Below are positions 23,331 through 35,800 of a stretch of 64,000 nucleotides of DNA, in pieces. Below the pieces are notes generated by a model. That model made no database searches, was not told the origin of the DNA, and saw only the letters and a program-made list of their open reading frames with translations. A program made the position numbers and the translations under genes. Numbering within the stretch: the first letter of the stretch is position 1; every line of letters starts with the position of its first letter. Source of the stretch: Heliopora coerulea (taxonomy: Eukaryota > Cnidaria > Anthozoa > Scleralcyonacea > Helioporidae); assembly GCA_030142905.1 (NCBI GenBank), contig JASJOG010000194.1, positions 248,001 to 312,000 of the forward strand, in the 5' to 3' direction.

Positions 23331-23538
23331 ATTTTATTTATATATATATATATATATATATACGTGAACGTTTAGGTTTATGAAATGCAAAGAGGGCTCA
23401 ATAACGCAAAGAAAGAGCAAATGGGATTATATCGCTTACCTCAAAAAGTCACTACAGCCTGTTTCATCTTGGGAAAGAATCTTCACCTGAAGATTCTTTC
23501 CCAAGATGAAACAGGCTGTAGTGACTTTTTGAGGTAAG

Positions 23539-23580
<42 letters not shown>
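23320..23580. repeat. Perfect 55-bp palindrome between TA microsatellites
   Basis: Arms 23431-23485 and 23488-23542 are perfect reverse complements with a 2-nt centre. TA runs lie at about 23328-23362 and 23541-23576. The arm sequence has no similarity to the neighbouring repeats. It could be a foldback insertion or an assembly or replication product. Confidence 0.9.
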
Positions 23581-23603
23581 ACACATAAAACTGTATATAT
23601 ATA

Positions 23604-23649
23604 ACTACAGATGGAACCGTTTCGGCCTACTGGGCCTCATCAGTGTAGT
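23604..23649 (-). ncRNA. Type I hammerhead ribozyme motif
   Basis: On the minus strand: stem I strand ACTACA (23649-23644), CTGATGA (23643-23637), stem II GGCC-CAGTA-GGCC (23636-23624), GAAA (23623-23620), a short near-palindromic stem III (CGGTTCCA), then ATC with predicted cleavage after the C at 23610, and the partner strand TGTAGT (23609-23604). All conserved core positions are present. Minimal-stem-III type I hammerheads are known from Penelope-like elements and metazoan retrozymes. Activity is not shown. Confidence 0.65.
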
Positions 23650-23671
23650 GCTGACGAGCAGGGTGGAGTTT

Positions 23672-23747
23672 GAGTCTTGGTAGGTCAATGCTTACAGCGT
23701 CTCACTGGTCATCAGAAGGTTGCGGGTTTGATCCCCGTCTGGGGCTC
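23672..23747 (+). repeat. tRNA-derived SINE-like element, family A
   Basis: Counterpart of 11-86 at the left edge of duplication copy 2. The body and the following T-run and AT-rich tail match copy 1. The A-box-like part has two changes relative to copy 1. Confidence 0.75.
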
Positions 23748-24784
23748 AGAATTCGTTTTTTTTTGAGAATAGAGCTTGATGATCGTTCATCTATCATCTC
23801 ATGATATTTCCAAGCTCTCATACTTCTAACATATAAATTTCATCGATTCGGAATATCTTATTCCTTACCCAAAATTTAGATACTATGTAAAATTTATTTA
23901 TACATCTATATAATTTATTATAACTATTATAATCAATTTATTAACAATAAATTTATAAACCATTATAATTTATTCATAACCTTATTTATTCATACATCTG
24001 GTGCCAGTAATAGTATCCTTTCAAATAAATTTCGATATCAAGATCAGTGAAATTATTTCAAAATGTTTGAATTTTTCCTTGATCAAGTTGCTTACGATTG
24101 CTGTTCTTCGCTTGCTATGTTGAGCAGCACGTCCTTGGTTGTCTTGCTCTTTCGAGTTCCTGTTGTTTGTTTTCTCGGGTCTTCATTGCTCAATTAAATG
24201 AAGGTGGCTTCCTGAACCGTCAGTAAGCCATATTATACCATCGTTACGGCTTCGTAATCCTTCGTCCAGTTGCAACATCGTCCGGACACTGATTCATTTT
24301 TTTAAAGACTAAGTCGGCAATACCGAACTGATTAACTATATATTACAGTGACCAGAAACGAGAAGCAAGCACGGGTCTGCAAAGAGATTTCAGTGGGAGG
24401 CAGTTGGGCGTTGGTGTTGGCCATGAACAAAAATGATAAATTGTATCACACAACTGACCATTCGGGCAAGATTTAGTCCGCCAACAATTACCTAACTGTT
24501 ACTATTTTTTGACTGAGCTATATCTACCCCAGCTCTTTGAAGTGTGCAGTATTGAAATTTCCTTAGAGTAGTCCCTGATTTAGCCAATATATCAAACAGC
24601 GAATCACCCAAGGTCACGAGATTTTTGCTTTGAGTGGCCTGCGAAAGGGCACGCCACAACTCCGAATTACTGGGCACGAAGACAAGAGCTTTAACGAGTT
24701 CTGGCCGTATTCATATTGCATCCTCACTCTTGTGAACATATGCCAAGAATACGTCCCGAAGCACGTTCTTTCTACCCAGGAGCA

Positions 24785-24833
24785 ATGAACCACATTCCGT
24801 GTCTCATGGCTGCGTTCTTTGTCCTTCTGTTAG
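24785..24833 (+). CDS. Gene 2 exon 1, signal peptide
   Basis: 49 nt, one base different from gene 1 exon 1 (Leu to Pro in the signal). Phase 1 GTGAGT donor. An in-frame ATG at 24740 upstream is also possible. Confidence 0.75.
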
Positions 24834-27800
24834 GTGAGTCGGGTGGAATAATATTAATGAAAACCGAGTTTACTAACGTACTCGGAAACAAATCAGCTTA
24901 AGCCGATGAAATTAATCCTTCATTGTTTTAATGGAGACTTCAAACCTTTCACCGGATCCTACTGGAGTTTCTCTTCGGCTGAAGAAATATAAATAGTCTT
25001 CTCGTTTCAGCGAGAACAAAATTTCTAAAGTGGACAAAACTGGTTCTTAGGAGTCCGATGCTGTAGAAGTTCGTGAAGACAGCATTTAACCTTTTGACTT
25101 ATGCTGGAGTTTTCCCTCAGCTGAGTAAGATCTGGCATTAACCAGACCGAAATCAACAAGTGTAAGCCTGGGCAATATCTTTAAACTCGACGAAGGTCGT
25201 TCTCAGGAGTCAAGGGCTTCAGAAAGCCAGGACGACGATGCCTGGCGATAATTTGGCAATCTAGACTAAAGCATTTAAGAGAAACCCCGGATCTTTGACA
25301 GACTAAGCGTGGTTTTCACTCGAGACGTGCATATGTATAACGACAAACGCAAGCGTAATGATAGTTAGCACTTCACGGTCAGTCGTACTCTCTACACTTA
25401 GATTAACCAAGTACAAATGGATTAACCAAACGTAAAGTACATAGTGCGTTTGTTTCTATCGTTAAACGTATGTTTATGTCGCTGGTGAGAACCAGGATTT
25501 AACCCTGGTTTTCACTGGCGACGTAAACATAAGATTAAGACTGTGGTTCGTCGTTCCCTGTCGTTTCCTCATTCCGCGTCAACGTCAACAGGGTGACTTT
25601 GCCGTCGTCATCAAGGACACGGGCAAACGCGTAAGTTGCTCGCTGGAAGGTTCATTTCTTTATTAGTTCAATTATTCAGTGAATATCCTTTGAAACCCTT
25701 TTCTTGTTACTTTGTTTATTTGGTTGAACAAGGTATAAAACATCTGGTGAGAAGATTGCGCCTAGTTGGCCCCAAGACCAGTTTTCGTTGCGCCACTCAC
25801 CAACTTACTATGTAAATGAATTATACAATCAGGTGCATTCCAGAGGGAAGCCTGAATCGTAGTGAATCGTAGAATATTGTGATTGTAATAATTTTTATCG
25901 TTAAGTGTGACTGGGGTCTATCACTCTGTTTTGGTGTTTTCGATCTTGTCAAGTAATATTTTTTTACAATATCTTGGTCTGGTATTTCCACAAGTTGTAA
26001 ACTGCCAGAAATGAGTTTATGGTGGTTCCAGTTCTCCTCAAGTTGTGTTATTAAGCCCTGTGGAAACTTCTTGTTCAACCTTTCCCATGTAATTTACACA
26101 TCAAATTTCAGCCAGATGCCCTGAACGATTCATTGTTTCTCACTGCTCAGTTCATCAAACCTAACGCAACTTGAACGGCAATAAACAATAACACTTTTGG
26201 CATACAATATCTGTGTAGTAGGAAAAGCACACGTTCGTCAAAATTGGAAAAAGTAAATTTGTTAACCTGATCGCATGAGAAATTTTCTACCTTAGGCGAA
26301 ATGTGCCGGATACTTCACATAGTAAAAGCTTTTTGTGAAAAATACCTATTGTTTATTACACATGTTAACTACGTAAAAGGATCGTAGTAAACTTCATATT
26401 GATATTCAAACGAGATATCATTTGTTAACTAACCTCAGAGGCTATTTATGAAGGATTTTCTGTTCGCCATTCAACATTACAAAGTTAGTTTTCGTCAGTC
26501 AGTTACAGAAAAAGGACATGACCATCAGCTTTTTTAAACGAAATATCGTAATCTCACACTTATACGTAAGAAACATTTTTCACTTCAACTCCTTTTTAAT
26601 CTTTCGTTGAAACAGATCAACATGTGGGATCAGCTATTTATGTGTCACAAGTAACAGGAAATGACAGCAACTACTGTGGATCTCACCTATCACCATGTCG
26701 CACTATTTCACGCGCTATACATCGAGCATCTTCGGGATCAACGATTTACCTCGATGGTACCAACACGACACTGGACCCGTTTAAATGTGAACCGTTGACG
26801 TCACACCATAGGGGAATTTACGTGAACAAAAGTTTGTCATTTGTCGGCATTCGGTCACGTGCTCACATTAAGTGTGACAAAGGACAGGACTGGGTGATGG
26901 ACGGAACAAATGCTCTCAATATCATGAACATATATTTCACTGGGCTTGTTTTTAAAAATTCTCGGCTTCATTTCATTGACACCTCTGCCGAAGCGACGCG
27001 GTGCGCGTTTTCAAAGACAGAAAAACTGGTGATGAATTTCACCAATCTACATCGGAATTTCCTTGCTCTATCATTGGACGACGTTGCCTTTGAAGACAAC
27101 GAAGCCTGTATATCAGTCACAAGCAAGTCCACGAATGGCGGACCAAAACAAATACATATTGATATAAGAAACTCTATCTTCAATAGGAATGGGATTAGAA
27201 ACTTTCCGTATCCGTTTCTTGTACAATCGACTGTTCTTTGGTTGGACTGTACAGGAAAGATAACTTTGATCGACATTACGATGAAGAACACAACTTTTCA
27301 TGAGAATCTTGTACTGGCGAGCGGTATGATATATTTAAGAAACGAGCGAGGTCAGACTAGTTTTCTTGTCGAAGGCACTGACCTCATTGCTAATGGCAGA
27401 CAGGACACCCGTGCTACTAATAGCTTGTTTGTGCTATGGTGCCAGGACTTGACTCTGACTATTGAAGCATCTCAGGTTTTGAAAAGCATAGTCCGCCTTC
27501 TGTCTGTTTCAGCTGGTAATTCAACACGAATAAGTGTTTCCAGTTCAATTATTGACGACTTCATCAACCCAAGACTGCATGGTGGTGTTTTTTACATAGA
27601 AAGCAACTTTCTTAGTTTTTCAATCAATAACTGCTCCTTAAATAGCGGTAAATCCAGTCCTGGCCACGGAGGTGCTTTTTATATTTCAGCGCAAAGTACT
27701 TTCATCGTGATTCAGAATTCTAACTTTAGTAATTTAACATCCTCTGGCTACGGTGGTGTGTTATATATTTCATCCCCTAAATATGAAAGCGACTTGGTGA

Positions 27801-30800
27801 ATTTGATGTTGACAGTGGAAAACTCAAGTTTCAGTTTTAATCTCGCGACTTTTGGTGGCGTTATTTATGTTGACTTGCCTTCGAATGTAAATGTCAACAC
27901 GATGGTAAAAGACTGTAGGTTTGTTGCCAACCGTGCGTTTGCAGGAGGAGGTGTCATGCGGTTGTCCAAAGGAAACGCGGTCCAATTGGTGCTTTTACGC
28001 ACAGTATTTCAGCGCAATATTGCTGATGCCTATGGAGGAACTATTTACATGGCTCCGCAAATTCATAAGGGGAGCTATTTTGGTATCACAGCAAAGCATG
28101 TAAAGTTTTTAAATAATCAAGCCTCCGGTCCTGGTGGAGTGATGAACCTAAGTCCTAGCGATAATACCAGTTTGTACTTTGGTAATGTTTCTTTTGTTGA
28201 AAATCATTCAAAAAGTGCACCTGGGGGTGTTTTGTATGCATCGGGTCAATCGCATGAAGTTAGCCTCTCCTCTCTCTTTAGACTCTCTGCTAACGATGTG
28301 CGTTTTACAAAGAACACTGCACCGGTACCAGGTGGATCGTTCCATTTAGAGCTTAACACGAAATCCGTCTTTCTTTCATTTGAAAAGGCATCCTTCACAG
28401 ACAACCGCGCAGGCTCACCTGGAGGCGTCATGTACATGACAAGTAATGTCAATAGTTATGCTTACATCCACATCAGTCGCTGCCTCTTTGCGAGAAACAA
28501 AGCAGATTCCGTTGGTGGAGCCATCTATCTAGTAGGACGAGGAATGTTTATTAGCAAAGATTCAATATTCGAATCAAACGTAGCTCTCAATCCTGGTGGA
28601 GCAATATACCTTCAGATGACGCACTCCGTTGTAAGTCTTATAAACACAACGTTTTTAAACAATTCGTGCATTGCAAATCCAGGGGGAGCTTTGTATCTTG
28701 ATGTCAGTAATAGGTCGACCTTGACCATTACTGACTCCTTGTTTAAGATTAATAAAGCTCTTAAGGCGTTCGGTGGAGCTGCCTTTTTGATGATGTCAGA
28801 AGATCGCCTCAACCAGTCAGGATGCGAGATGTCTTCTACCGTGGATTCTGTACCTAGACGTTCCTGGATTTATAACAACACTGTTCTAATTCAAAGCTCA
28901 CACTTCGAAGGAAACATTGCTACAGGTGGAAGTGCTTTATCTGTCACGAATGGTGCGACAGTGGTTCAAAGTTCTATTTTCCTCAACAACTTCGCGTCAG
29001 TTCAAGGTGGTCATATGTCCAACTACGGCTCAAATAGTCTACAAATACGTGACTCTGTTTTTCGGCAAACCATCGCCAGTGTTTCAGAGCAAGACAAAAC
29101 GTTCTATTTACCTTCGTTTATACAAACGTACAGCAGTGGTCCTTTCGTTCTTGTAAATTCAACAGTTGACCTCCAAACGCCGTGGAAGCCCGACCCACTT
29201 ATAATGGTTTCCAAAGGTGGCCTTGTTGATTTTGATAATTTTTCGTCCGTTGTATGTCCGCTTGGATCTTTTGTTTCAAAGCTAAACTTATCTTATCCAG
29301 ACAGAGAGAACTCCACCTGCACCATACAAGTCACTGTTCTTCGTTTCTCGTGCCAAGAGTGCAGTCCTGGCTCTTACAGCCTTAAAAGAGGACACACGAA
29401 AGGTCTAACCGTCGCTCAGGACTTTCGCTGCATTCCATGCCCTTACGGAGCCGACTGTTCTCCCTCGATTAAATCCAAACCTAACTTCTGGGGCTACCTT
29501 ACCCAAAATGATCCACCGACCTTAAACTTCACTCTCTGTCCTCTCGGCTACTGTCGGTCTCCGAAGCGAACTTCTGATGGTTATAACGACTGCCATGGAA
29601 ACCGTGGTGGTTTTATGTGCGGCGAGTGTGCCTCGGGGTACACCGAGGGATTGTTCTCAACCGACTGTAGGTTGGCAAACAAATGCGCTGATCGTTGGTT
29701 CTGGGTCGTATCTCTTGCACTAGTCCTGGCAATTGCTCTGTTCCTCATTCTCAAACCACCGATAGTTACATTTGCTGTCAAACAAGTCTTCTGGTTTAAA
29801 ACACTTTTTGTTGGCGGGAACTCGACGCCTGCTGGTTATCAGAATGGCGAAGCCACTCCGTCTTCGTCGGAAGAAGTAGAATCTACATTTTTATTATCCA
29901 CGGAAGAAATAGAATATGAAAAGAGTCAATCTGCAGGTTTCCTCGAAATTATCTTTTATTTCTATCAGATCTCCAACTTACTTCTCACCTCTACCTCGGT
30001 GGAAGAACTCGTAAAAACCAAGCTTATTCCTCCAGTGGTTGGTTTTTTTAATTTTCAACAAAGATTTTCTCACCAAGGCCTCGTCTGTCCCTTTACTGGA
30101 CTAACTCCACAAACTAAGAAACTATTTGAAACCATTCCGGTGTTCAGTACACTTTTTGCTATTTACGTCGTCTACGGTCTTCACCTCGTTTTGTGCCAGG
30201 TTCTAAGAAGAACAGCTCCCCGTTTTGGGCCGTATCTAGGGGCAACCATGCAAACCTTGTTGCTAGGATATGCAACGGTGGCGAAGGTGAGCTTATCACT
30301 TGTTCGCTGTGTTCCTATCAGATCTGAAAAACGCTGGTTTTATAATGGAACTGTCGTGTGTTTTCAATGGTGGCAGTATTTATTGATCGCTTTTAATGTA
30401 ATTGTTGTAGTCCCTTTTATATTTGTGTTGGCTTGGGGCTCGGTGAAGTTGTATTATGGGAAGATCTCGGCTATGCAAATGCTGTTTGCGTCGGTCTTTC
30501 CGCTTCCTTTTCTGGTCTTTTGGTTTTTCCGTGCAATCCGCCGAGACGCAAATGATGTTTGCCATCAGAGCGAGTATATCGAGGCATTAAAGGAAGTGCT
30601 TTACGAGCAGTTCAGGGAGCCGGATACTGGTAACAAGGGAGCTCTTTACTGGGAAAGCGTCATGATTGGCCGTCGGTTTGTCTTAATTTCTTTGTACTGT
30701 TTCTTGACAGAACCTTCCATGCGTCTCCTCTGCATGACGTTCGTGTGTGTGCTGGCTGTTCTACATCATTTAAAGGTCAGGCCTTTCCGGAATCCCCACG

Positions 30801-31141
30801 CCAACACTGCTGAGACTGTGTCGCTTCTGTGTTTGGTTATTTTAGCAATCATTAATATGTACAAAGCCGTTATCATGGCAACCGAAAGGCAAATCAAAGG
30901 TCCTTTTGTGGAAATCTTCCGGGCGTTCGACTGGATTGAGATTTTGTTATTGGGTTTTTTACCAGTCATGTTTTTCTTGGTCATCACCCTGGCCGTAGTC
31001 TCTTTGGCTGTTCGTGTCGTTTTTGCGTCTTGTGGATGCCTTTACAAAGCTGCCATTGCGGCCTGTCTTCGTTGCAGCTCAGAATCAGATGGATGTGATC
31101 CTCTGCTGGATATCGCAAACGCTCCTCGAGTACAGAGTTGA
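24785..31141 (+). CDS. Beta-helix multi-pass membrane protein, gene 2 (intact)
   Basis: Exons 24785-24833 and 26616-31141 give 1524 residues. Exon 1 encodes the signal peptide MNHIPCLMAAFFVLLL and ends in phase 1; the joined codon is Asp. The ectodomain (about 20-900) has many GG(V/A)(I/L/F)Y and FxxN rungs and NxS/T sites, like the repeats of chlamydial Pmp proteins, and should form a right-handed beta-helix. A Cys-rich stretch with CQECSPGSYS, CPYGADC and CGECASGYTEG follows (about 930-1040). Then come about 9-10 hydrophobic segments beginning WFWVVSLALVLAIALFLIL, with YWESVMIGRRFVLIS and VRPFRNPHANTAE between later segments, and a short Cys-containing tail. It is expected at the cell surface with the helix outside. 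Its function is unknown. Confidence 0.9.
24834..26615 (+). other. Gene 2 intron
   Basis: 1782 bp, GT-AG. Nearly identical to the gene 1 intron but lacking about 130 bp. No other coding sequence was seen; an 85-codon minus-strand frame at 25821-26078 is not supported. Confidence 0.7.
26616..31141 (+). CDS. Gene 2 exon 2, mature protein
   Basis: Uninterrupted 4526-nt exon ending TGA at 31139-31141. It begins in phase with codons for Gln-His-Val-Gly-Ser-Ala before IYVSQVTGNDSNYCGS. Reading it from GTG at 26624 is not needed once exon 1 is joined. Confidence 0.95.
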
Positions 31142-32770
31142 TTAATCTACACATGCGACCAGACAGTGACGTGTTTAGCGGGAAATTATCGATGATTGTA
31201 CTAGCTCGTGGTTGTGACAACAAAATATTATTTGTTTCTTAATAAGAGTAATGTGCGTTTTCTTGACGTTAGGTCTGTTTCTCACGTCGAACGTCAGATA
31301 AACCGAACACAGTGGAAACGGACGCAGCCTATTGTTCATGCTAATGTACAATCAGCCTGGTTCATATGAAGTTCGACGTTTGAAATTAACTTTAGTTGTC
31401 TTTTTTATGCTGGTACACGAAGACAAGGGGCAAAGTCTAAAAAATGTCAGTGTCCACTACATAGATTGATAAGCCCAACTTGCATACATGTAATTTTAGT
31501 TTTCAAAAGCAACCATCGAAACCTCTTTAGATGCGGATAGAGGTAGACGTTTCAACAATTTACATGCAATAAAGTGCAGCATGTACCATAGCTGTTCACG
31601 GATTAAAACAAAAATGACATCCCGATTTCTATTATTGTTTCACTCCTCGAACCAGAACAGAGTTTTGAGCGAAACATTAGATTTCTTGGTTTATCGTAAC
31701 CTTTATAACTTTAGTCCAAATGAATAGATCATAAAGCAACTGGCGTGAATAAATAACTCACTAGAAATATTATAAAAAAGGGAATTGTCGTCTTAACTAC
31801 GGTTGGGTAACGATATCGTTAAAATCGTTGAATAATAATGTATAAAAGCTTAGATGATCGATGAAAATTCGTCAAGCCCTAACCCGAAAAAAAACGATTT
31901 CTGAGTACCAGACAGGAATCGAACCCGCAACCTTCTCATGACCGGTGAGACATGCATCGATTGTACAAATGCGTTTCTTGACGCTTCGAAACCCGTTGCT
32001 CGGACGACAAAGTTGAAAAGGAGATGAAAGATAAAACTTTAGGGAGTTTAATAATATGTACACTTTTCTCCATAAGAAAAATACAAGATTATATCAGTAC
32101 ATTAAGTATATCATGTTAGTAGACTGGTGGGAATGATTGATGAATCTGAAAATGACCTCCAGGTTTCTCTTAATGATTTTTGATAACTCCATCAACAACA
32201 AAGATGTCCTTTTGATCAATTTTGTAACCCATTCGTATATGCCAGTAATTGAGCTACTCTGGTTTTTAAATATATTTTTTGGTCAAGATAACGATAGTTT
32301 GGTGGTCGCGGAGTGTCAGGGAAAGGTATATAGGCGGATCCGATTCTCGCATTGCCCAGCATTTCACCCGTTTTTTCTATTCACTTATTTTCTATTTTCT
32401 GCAGTTGAAGAGATTGCTGAGGTTACCAAGACACAATCTGCGATCTTTTTGTTTAATTACGGACTCCTTTGCTATCCGAACCGTAATTTAGAATGGCAAT
32501 AATTATGCGTTTCATTCGTGCTAATACATACATGAAATTTTGTGGTGGCACGAAAGCCAGAGCACGATTTTATTGGAAATTGTACACCACAGTACAGTGC
32601 GGCTCTCATAGCTGGGGAGAAATGGACGAATCACATGGAAAGTTCGTGCTGATACGCAGAATCACTAGCAGCGATGATATCCAAGATGAGAAGTTCCTGT
32701 CATATTGATGTCACGAGGTAAATTTTCCTGTAAAACCGATGTATATGTCGAGCATATGTTAATTTTCACC
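31142..32770. other. Spacer between genes 2 and 3
   Basis: 31142-31480 matches the gene 1 3' flank. 31490-32000 is an insertion specific to this copy, with a truncated family A repeat at 31903-31951 (minus). From about 32260 it is the 5' flank of gene 3. No extra gene was seen. Confidence 0.5.
32327..32332 (+). promoter_or_regulatory. Possible TATA box of gene 3
   Basis: TATATA in a block conserved with 8851-8856. It is about 440 bp before the gene 3 signal-peptide exon, which would require a long or spliced 5' UTR; a TTTCTGCAG near 32395-32403 could be the acceptor. Low certainty. Confidence 0.3.
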
Positions 32771-32825
32771 ATGCAAATGTACAAACGTTTTCTTCTCGTG
32801 GCTGCATTCGTCGCTCTTTTGTCAG
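32771..32825 (+). CDS. Gene 3 exon 1, signal peptide
   Basis: 55 nt, 18 codons plus one base, with a GTGAGT donor. It is homologous to the orphan exon at 9310 and, more distantly, to the first exons of genes 1 and 2. Confidence 0.75.
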
Positions 32826-35800
32826 GTGAGTCAGGCGGATTAACTTTAATCGCAGCCAAATGCCAATATTTTGTCTTAATGTCTTGTACCGAAAAACCAC
32901 AATATTCTCGTTATTGAACCTTTTAACACTAGCATAACATAACAACAGTAATAAGCAACAGTGCCAACAATAACTTAATGTAAGTCGTAAATTTATTTAA
33001 GAAACAATCCTTCTGCACTTCTAACTTCTTGTGGTTGTTAATACTTCGAATTGACAACAAAAACAGTTTATTATCTTTAATGTGTTATCTTTGAAAACTT
33101 GTTTAGCAAGTTAAAGTGTGAATTTACTGGAACACTATATGAGCAAAGTGTTTGTCGTTAGTAAGAAACCTGTGGCTGGTTGAATAAAAACGTGATTAAC
33201 TTTCACCATGATTAGCCCTGAATTTTGACCAAGGAGGATCAGTGAGTGAGAATTTAACGCGATTAAGAGTTTTATACAACTTAGTCCAGATCTTTACGAA
33301 AGGTTTCGATACGACGAGACTAGACCGGTATCAAGGTAACTTCGCCCGGTATTGGCCTATTGCAGTAAGCAAGCATTCTTAGAATTGTTAATATCAGAAA
33401 CGACACAAGTATCATCTTATTTATTTTAGAATAACGTGATACGTTTGAACTCAGATTAACAACATATTCCTGTCATCAGAAGAAAACCCGAGCACATAAA
33501 AAAGTATAACGCCCACAGGCTCCCTCTGTTTTTGTCAGCGGGTGACCAGAAAACATTTTGTCGTCCGGTTTCGCCATTTTGACATTATTACATCTCGAGC
33601 TGATCTCTTACAATTTAAATCTTACCAGTTAATCCTAGTCATATAAAAATATTACATGCATTTTCCCTGGGAACCTTACAAACAGTTATCGCACTTTTTC
33701 CCCTGAAACTAATCGCTGTGGAACAACTTCTCCCAGTTTAAGATGCCAACCTCAACGTTTTCCTTTGGTACATTCAAAAAATCTCCACATTTCGAGATTG
33801 GCGCGGTGAAGATGGATATCTAAGAAAGACTGGTGTTAAATTACAGCACGTTGTCTGTTTTACGTTTCAGAGCGGGGACATAGCCATTTATGTTTCTGTT
33901 GTTTCGGGCGAAACCACCCTGACATGTGGCCCTCCCGCCTGGGAAGCACTTTTTTGTATTTTAATTTATTTAATTCAATCATATTTATACACGGTAACCT
34001 GATCAGCTGTAATAATAAAGTAACAAAAAAAAAACTATAAAGAAGAGCTGCTTTTTAAATGGCCATGTGTCTACTTAAAATACAATGACATTCAAATATC
34101 ATTAAATTATAAGAATATTATTATGTGCACTTATTTAAAATATGAGAATATTATTACATGCAGACAGTTGAACTGACGTAAAAACGTTTTCTAAGAAAGT
34201 TTACGATATAAAATTTATGTCTACGAACATAAGAACAAAAGTTGCATGACGTGTATAGATCGCTAGATCTATCGAAAGAATAATGTTCAACAGAATGGTT
34301 ATACTCACCATAATTCAGCATACTGCAGTCACATTTGCTCCTACCATATTTAAACCAAACATGTGTTGTCACATCTTGGCCACGTCCACGCAAAGCACTT
34401 TTTATTCTTTTAAATGCCCTTTGCAAATTTAACAAAAAATTTTCTTACATTGGTCCAGATACTTCCGGTAGAATGAAGCGGGTCCCCAGGGACTTCACCA
34501 GCCTACCTCTTACTCCTAGGCACGCAAAATCAGAAAAATTTCCTCAAAATAACTTTCGAACGTGAAGCGCGCGCAAAACCACGCAAGATTGAAGGAGCCG
34601 CCTCGAGGCCCCTCGCGGGATCCAGGGAAGGTCTTGGCTCATCGAATTCTGCACTACTTTTGCCACAGATTTTAAGCCTGACTTTTAATTTAGTAATCAC
34701 ACCTTGTTGGTTGCATGATCATGTTGCACAGTGGATTTCCTAATTTATTATCTTCCTCTTTTTTTGCTTCGTGTTTTCTCAAATTTTTTTTTCTCCTCAG
34801 CCCTTCCTTCGTTTGCTTTTAGCATTTGCATTTATTCCTTTCCTTGTCTTTCTGGGTTTTTTCTTTCTTTCTTCTTCCTTTCCTCATTTTCTTCATTTTT
34901 TCTTCAATTTTTCCTCATTGATTTGCCCCGGGTGTGCAAGCTGTCCACCCGGGAAAGTCCTGGCTACGCCATTCCGTGTCTCAGGTTATTTTGTTTTCCT
35001 GATTTTAAGTAAAACCTGGGGGCAATTATACGAAAAGAAACTCGTAATTTTCATGGAAAAATTCCGAACAATAAGATGAGCTGAGAGGATTTGGTTTGCT
35101 TTTCTCTTAACCAGTTAACGTTAAATCGCGTAATGAATTCCAAGCCGATATAAATGCGAAGAAATGCAAACAAGTTTAGAGGTGCGAAAAAAAGGCAAAC
35201 TCTGAAGACGAAAACAACAATAAAAACAGAAAATAAAATAAACTGAAACCCAAGTAATGAACCGCTTATAAATTTCATTCGTTCAGTCGATACAGTTAAG
35301 TATGTGCCTTCCGGTTTCTCTACTAAAACAACAGAGAATACTTGACTCCCCAGACCTCAATCTCATAAGTACCCAGCCAATAATTTGCGAGGACTACCTT
35401 TTTACTGTTCGTCACACATCGGGTCGCACACTACCCCATGTTTGTTCTTCGGGATCTCATCCGAGACGAAACGACAAATCAACAGACGAAGTAAAAACTT
35501 ACTTTGCTAGTTATAACATTGTTGAACAAATGACCAAATAGACGATCAAAACGACCCCCGGTCTCTGCTCCCCTACCCTTCTTAAGGGAACAGGGAGTTC
35601 ACCAGATAGAAGTCTCACCTGAGCTTTATCCACACCCATCCACCTACACTTGGGCTCTTAGATCATGGATGCGTTACTTTTTAATATATAATCATAAATT
35701 AATCCTGCTGCCTTTCATGTGGGAGCCCTTTCTCTATCTTCAAAAAAGATGTGACGCCAAACAAATTACTAACTTATAGTTGGTGATGTCACATATGACT

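Larger units (their letters stand above)
22714..23671. other. Repeat-rich spacer between the kinase gene and gene 2
   Basis: No gene. It holds two family A repeats in tandem, a perfect palindrome between TA microsatellites, and a hammerhead ribozyme motif, all listed separately. Confidence 0.6.
23672..33493. repeat. Segmental duplication, copy 2
   Basis: This is the partner of 11-9965. It carries intact gene 2, then the signal-peptide exon and start of the intron of gene 3. Insertions specific to this copy include about 31490-32000, which holds a truncated tRNA-like repeat, and a short segment near 26292-26328. The left junction is a tRNA-like repeat at 23672, matching the one at position 11. 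Confidence 0.9.
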
